Origin: Stromatinia cepivora
Taxonomy: Eukaryota; Ascomycota; Leotiomycetes; Helotiales; Sclerotiniaceae
Direction: 5' to 3'
Length of the DNA: 64,000 nucleotides
Assembly (NCBI GenBank): GCA_014898415.1
Contig: RCTD01000019.1
Coordinates: forward strand, 1,328,210 to 1,392,209
How positions within the stretch are numbered: the first letter of the stretch is position 1; each line of letters opens with the position of its first letter. Below the pieces are notes generated by a model. The model had not been told where the DNA came from, did no database searches, and saw only the letters and a list, made by a program, of their open reading frames with translations. The translations under genes and the position numbers were made by a program. This document shows positions 59,031 to 64,000 of this stretch, piece after piece.

Positions 59031-60606
59031 ATGACTTCACAACAAAAGAATCAAACTTCTCATGCAGAAACTCCTTTTGCACGAAATTTACAAATTTTAG
59101 ATTCATCACAACCTCATACTTTCATAAAGCCTATAAAGAGAATTCATGAAGGTCACGATGTGCCCCGCTTCCTCATATCAAAAGCCTATACCGATATTGG
59201 CATATTTGTTATGCAACTAAATATTGCTATGTGTCCCAGGAAATCATCTAAGATAGATCAAAAACCTCAGACTTGGACATTAGATTCTTCCCTGGAATTA
59301 TCGGGGTCTGTTAAGAAACTACAGGAATTATTACAAGATATCGATGCCATTATTGATGAAGCACCACCTAATACGGGACCAAGAAGATTTGGAAATGTTA
59401 GCTTTCGAAAGTGGTATGAAATACTGGAAACTAGAGCCAGGGATTTGTTGAAGCGATATTTATCGGCTGAAATTCTTGAATTTGGGGGAACTTCTCCTGA
59501 TGACGAAGTATCGGCTTTGGATGAACTTACTTCTTATTTGTTGGGTGGATTTGGGAGTGCGCAAAGACTAGATTATGGAACTGGTCATGAACTTAGCTTT
59601 TTAGCTTTCCTAGGATGTATTTGGAAGTTGGGTGGATTTACAAAAACATGTTCAAATGGAGGCGACTTAGAGAGAAGTATTGTTGTGGGTGTTATGGAGC
59701 TGTATGTTTATCCCTCCTCACTTCTAGAAAAAAACACGCTAATATATCCATTAGCTATTTACGTGTAATACGCCGGCTTATCCTCACATATACTCTAGAA
59801 CCAGCTGGATCTCATGGTGTATGGGGACTAGATGATCATTCATTTCTACCATATATATTTGGGTCCTCCCAATATTGTCCAGCTATTACTAATGATGAAG
59901 CTATGCCAGTAGAAGGATCTTTACCGGAAGCTCCAAACGCGGGAGATGTGGCTAAGAAGATGACTGTTGATCGAGAAAGAAAGAGCAATATGTATTTCTC
60001 GGCAATTGGTTTCATTAATGATGTGAAAACTGGACCATTTTGGGAACATAGCCCAATTCTTTTTGATATTTCTGGAGTGCGATCAGGATGGGGAAAAATA
60101 AATAAGGTCAGTTTCACCCTTTGATACCAAAACTCACATCTAATAACTTTCAGGGAATGATCAAAATGTATAATGCAGAAGTATTATCGAAATTTCCGGT
60201 GGTACAACATTTCCCATTCGGATCATTATTTAGTTGGGATCAAGACCCTCATGCTGTATCAGCACCTCAAACAGTACACACAGCAAATCAACCCACAGGT
60301 TCAGGAGGGACACTGACATCCCGACCACCACCACAAGAAGGCACAAGAGCACCCTGGGCTAATACATCACAAACTCAAGGTATGCAACCTACAGCTGCGC
60401 CATGGGCAAATACAACAGCAGGAGCTATGCCTTCAACAAGACGAAACATACCACCTACATCCTCAACGACTTTCACAAGATCAATACCTTCCTCTGAGCC
60501 AATATTCACGACAGGGCAAGCATGGCCAAACAATAATGCACCACCAACACCAACAAACCCATCACATCCTGATAATGGCCCAACGCGTGCACCTTGGGCA
60601 AAGTGA
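59031..60606 (+). CDS. RRD1: Serine/threonine phosphatase 2A activator (PTPA), RRD1 type
   Basis: Three exons, 59031-59701, 59755-60106 and 60154-60606, join in frame to about 491 residues (introns 53 and 47 bp, TAG and CAG acceptors). PTPA signatures: [80 protein letters not shown]... and [13 protein letters not shown], in order. PTPA is a peptidyl-prolyl isomerase that refolds and activates PP2A catalytic subunits and PP2A-like phosphatases such as Sit4. The extra Pro/Thr-rich tail of about 120 residues with repeated APWA(N/K) motifs favours the RRD1 over the shorter RRD2 branch, with moderate certainty. An in-frame ATG at 58947 exists, but homology begins after 59031. Confidence 0.93.
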
Positions 60607-62303
60607 ATAGAGGATACTTTTTGATGCTCAAAAGAAAATGGTACAAATGGTACAAATGGTACGAAAAGATGATATTTCAGGGGAATTAGCTACATCCATG
60701 GGTATAGATTTATGCATGAAAAGGCGTTAATCATACGGGTTCCAAAACGCTTCATTGATTTATGTGGGGATAAATGTCAAACTATTTGAAGTTTGGGTGC
60801 GCATCGTCCCGTGCAGTGGCACTTTTGTGGCACTCGGGTGTTACCTAATTGAACCGCGGGTGGGCTTTTTACTTTTGATATCCATATAAACCCTGAAAGA
60901 AATTATGAAATTGAAACATTTTAGAATGAATTTCGGGAGTCATTTTACTGTTGGGGGGAAAAAAAAAGGGATGAAGATGAGTTTTGATGTGAGTTTTGAC
61001 TGGTGAATATATTGTGATTTAAAATCGAAGGGAGAAAAGAAAAGAAAAGAAAAGGAGATGGAGAGTAGAGTAGAGTAGAGTAGAAATGATTCAAATTTCA
61101 CGGGTATCAAAATAGATTCTAGAACTTGTGGTTGGAACCATACCAGCCGGGTAGATATCTATCTCACTTTACAATATCCTGCGATAAGAATACAAAGTAA
61201 AGGAAGTGGACATGAAAATTAAATGTACGAGGTCAATAAAGATCCAATATATAGCCAACCTTGAAATCTTTCAATTTTCTTAGATTCTTAGATTCTTCTA
61301 TCTCCGAACATTCTAATCATTTTTCAGAGATCTTACGGAGCATTGGCAATGCTGCAGCAGCTATGGGGCCCTCACGACGGGGCTATTACTTGCTTCCAAA
61401 ATTCCACAAGTGCCTTGTAGATATTAATGGTAAGAGTAATAAAAGTGTCCTACTTATCTACGTTCCTAAGCGCACACAGGTAGATCAATAGGATATTCCT
61501 ACGATGATTCCAATTTTGAACTGAAACATGAGCTTGTTGATTTTGGTTGGATATTTTGGAGGTTGGTAATCCTGTATGAGGTGCATGATTTGTAGAGGGT
61601 TGAATGTAACGGTTTGATATGAGAGTTATTACTAATTAGGAGTTTACAAAATTCTAGATTGGTCTTAAAATTGAATGATAACTAATATCGTAGATTTATA
61701 TATCAGCCAGTTAAATTCGGAGAAATTCAATTAATTATTCTATACGAATGAATAGGTAACATTGGATGGATAAGTGTGTGGTGTGTGGTGTGTGGTGTGT
61801 GGTGTTGTCGTGTTGTCGTGTGTGCCCAGGTTGTGGCAGTAGACATGTGCATGTGCTCATTTCTTTTTTTATTCTCGAGAAAGAATTATTTCATCTTAAG
61901 GTTAATCTTCGAATATCATTTGGAATAAATATCATTTGGACCCATCCAATCAATCCAAGCTTTTTAACTTTCTCCCCTACTTCTACTTCTCCTCTGTCTC
62001 TCAACAACAACAAAACCTCATCATCCATCCATCCATCCATCTATCAATTCCTTCCATTTCATCTTCCTCTTCTATTCTCTCGTCAAAATCCATCCACAAA
62101 TAATCACTTTAGGGTCAAACCATCTCTCCAAAATTAAAACCACCAAACCCAAAATCCACCAGAACCAATTTATCACATCTTCATAATTTTAAATTGGATC
62201 ATCAGAGGTCTCATTCTCCTTTCCGATACTTTGATACTTTGATACCAAAATAAATTTTAAATAACTTCATACAAGGGGTTCCACTCTTTGAAAATCTATC
62301 AAA
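60607..62303. other. Intergenic region, 1.7 kb
   Basis: Contains aaaag repeats near 61033-61054, gagta repeats near 61068-61083, a gtgtgtg-rich run near 61773-61805 and ccat repeats near 62021-62041. An exon-like island lies at about 61329-61429 between TTTTTCAG and GGTAAGAG (see findings). The last 300 bp are strongly pyrimidine-rich, like leaders of highly expressed fungal genes. Confidence 0.45.
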
Positions 62304-63161
62304 ATGCCAGGCGTTCGTAAGTGAAATCATTTCCATTTCCATCTTCTTGTTCGATCCGTCGTCTCATTCATTCGTTCGTTCGTTCATTCATTCATTCTAA
62401 TAAGACGACTTTATTGTTTTCTTTCATTCTTCGTCCTTCATTTTCTATCTCTTAAAGCTTCTTTCATATTCTATTGTATTCAAATCAACAAAAATATTAT
62501 CGACATTTGACTTGTTTCTATTGACTCTACTTTAATACCATAATCCTATCCATCACCTTATAAATCACATATTTCAAAATGGGTACCTACTTTCTATGAA
62601 TTTTACCTCATCTCCTGTTTTTCATCTATCTATCTGTTTTTTTGTACTTATCATCTGCGTGTAATAACTAACAATACTTCTTACAACAGCACCAAAAGCA
62701 TTCGAGACCCTCAAGGCCAAGTTCAAGGCTCTTCTCAAGGGAAAGAAATCCAAGAAGGCCGAAGCAGAACCAACAGCTGGTGCAACAGAGACTGATGCCG
62801 CAGCTCCACCTACTGCAAATTCTGCTATTGAACCAAACGATGAAGGTACTGCACGCATGTCTACAAATCCCAAAACTCATACCTTCACACATACTAATAT
62901 ATCCCTTGAATAGCAGAAGTAACGGCCACCGAACCCACAACTGCTGAAAACCCGGCTCCAACTACCGCAGACCGAACCCCAGATGTTGCCGAACCGGCTA
63001 AGACGAGCGAGACTGGTGAGCCTCCATATATAATCGGAACCTTGGTTAAAGCTCAGAGTACTGATACTGAAATTGCAGCACCCGAAGCTCCCAGGGTCGA
63101 AGATCCGATTAAGACTGAGCCAAGTGCACCAATCGTCTCTGCTACTGCTCCTCAACTTTAA
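62304..63161 (+). CDS. Small Ala/Pro/Glu-rich protein, two possible first exons
   Basis: I do not recognise a named family. Exons 62304-62316, 62690-62845, 62914-63015 and 63079-63161 join in frame to 117 residues. It starts MPGVPPKAFETLKAKFKA, a short amphipathic basic helix with LLKGKKSKK, followed by an Ala/Glu/Pro/Thr-rich disordered tail to APQL. The first intron has a textbook branch site (taactaac at 62665-62672) and CAG acceptor. A second start micro-exon, ATG-G at 62579-62582 followed by GTACCT, would splice in the same phase and give MAPKAFETL. The last intron (63016-63078) is 63 bp, stop-free and in frame, so retention would add 21 residues. The long CT-rich leader suggests strong expression. 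Function unknown. Confidence 0.8.
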
Positions 63162-64000
63162 ATGGCATCTTTTCGATATCGATAACGCCGAGTTATATAT
63201 ATGAAATATATAACACAGCAAGACGACCAATTTTCCTACTTTATGTTTGAAGTACACGTACATTTGATTTCGAACTCGTCACTTACTACGGGAAATACCT
63301 AAATACCGATATCCTTGATACCATGGTGGAAGATGGAGTGGAGATGCATGTTGTAATGGCAGAGATGCGCTGGTGTGGGTGGATGGATAATATAGTCTCC
63401 TACCCACCATGCTTACTAAAGCATGGTTGAGTACCAGAGTCAGAGCCGTCAGAACAGGATAATAATGTGTTATCATGTTTCCTTTGTGTTTTTTTTACTA
63501 TTTTATGTCTATTCAAAGTTTTCCTCGATACTTTTTCAGTTTTTTGAAAGTTAATTTTGCATGGACTTAGAGGTGTTGACTTGCCGACAAAAGAAAGTGA
63601 CACATTCTTGTTCATGCAAAATTGATTTCTGAAATCGGGAAATCGATAAGAAGACGTGGATTTTTACTTGACTTTTTTACTTTACTTACAGTTTCTAATT
63701 GTACATGGACGGGCGCGTAAGCGGAATGAATGGTCATATACCCCCTTATACCCTAAGTACCTGGTTCTAGTTACGGTTTTGGAGAGGAGAGGAGTGGAGT
63801 GGAGGGAAGCGAGATGTTTGTTTATAGGAATCTTGATCTTGTAATGAGAATGCTTCTTAGTTGCTGAATGTGACTGTGACTGTGAGTGAGTGAGTGAGAG
63901 TGAGATTGTTGAATTTGTTTGTTTGTGTGGGTGGGTGGAGGTGAAGTAATGATTGATTTTGATTTTGATTTTGATGTAAAAATACGTAACTATTGATCTG
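63162..64000. other. 3' flank of the small gene, intergenic
   Basis: About 840 bp to the window end. A gtga repeat run lies near 63882-63900 and ttttga repeats near 63956-63975. No gene supported. Confidence 0.45.

Noticed and set aside
1..64000. A biosynthetic or defence gene cluster
   Set aside because: Neighbouring genes are unrelated housekeeping and signalling genes with their own promoters; there is no backbone synthase, no cluster regulator and no repeated architecture.

Overview
The window looks like a nuclear contig from a filamentous ascomycete. Genes are split by short introns (about 50-200 bp) with GTAAGT-like donors and CTAAC/CTGAC branch points. It carries typical Pezizomycotina genes, including a phytochrome-type hybrid histidine kinase and a fungal sterol-glucosyltransferase-like protein, and its left end is an AT-rich block resembling RIP-mutated transposon remains. 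Gene content and style suggest Leotiomycetes, Sclerotiniaceae-like (Botrytis/Sclerotinia); that is inference, and the species cannot be fixed from the sequence alone.

Layout. 1-3.45 kb: AT-rich, stop-riddled relic. 3.97-7.35 kb (-): SFI1-like centrin-binding spindle-pole protein. 8.0-8.35 kb (+): a 59-residue, three-exon NDUFAF8-like mitochondrial microprotein. 8.67-12.05 kb (-): cytosolic isoleucyl-tRNA synthetase. 12.7-14.25 kb (+): decayed GMC oxidoreductase. 15.2-16.0 kb (+): Pro/Gln-rich protein of unknown role. 18.8-21.7 kb (-): PDK1/PKH-type kinase. 23.8-26.2 kb (+): disordered unknown protein. 27.2-30.8 kb (+): glucosyltransferase with a VPS13-like tail. 31.3-32.7 kb (-): short-chain dehydrogenase. 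33.1-34.9 kb (-): SWI/SNF subunit SNF12/SSR3. 35.4-36.7 kb (-): Mo25/HYM1. 37.5-39.2 kb (+): PRMT3-type arginine methyltransferase. 39.8-42.05 kb (+): OPT oligopeptide transporter. 42.05-46.86 kb: repeat-bearing gene desert upstream of the phytochrome (46.86-51.88 kb, +). 52.9-54.7 kb (-): FMN-binding split-barrel protein. 55.7-58.6 kb (-): AT-hook protein with 80 consecutive glutamates. 59.0-60.6 kb (+): PP2A activator PTPA/RRD1. 62.3-63.2 kb (+): small Ala/Pro/Glu-rich protein with two possible first exons.

Most genes are housekeeping or signalling genes and do not form a cluster with one shared pathway. Several act in kinase/phosphatase or polarity signalling (PDK1, HYM1, RRD1, phytochrome), but their proximity is probably incidental. 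I see no biosynthetic cluster, virus, CRISPR or defence system.

The most notable points are the perfect 240-bp GAGGAA tract, the two phase-matched start micro-exons of the small gene at 62.3 kb, a PRMT3 homologue that has lost its zinc ligands, the glucosyltransferase/VPS13-like fusion, the easily missed 59-residue microprotein, and three apparent one-base frame breaks at homopolymers in otherwise well-preserved genes.
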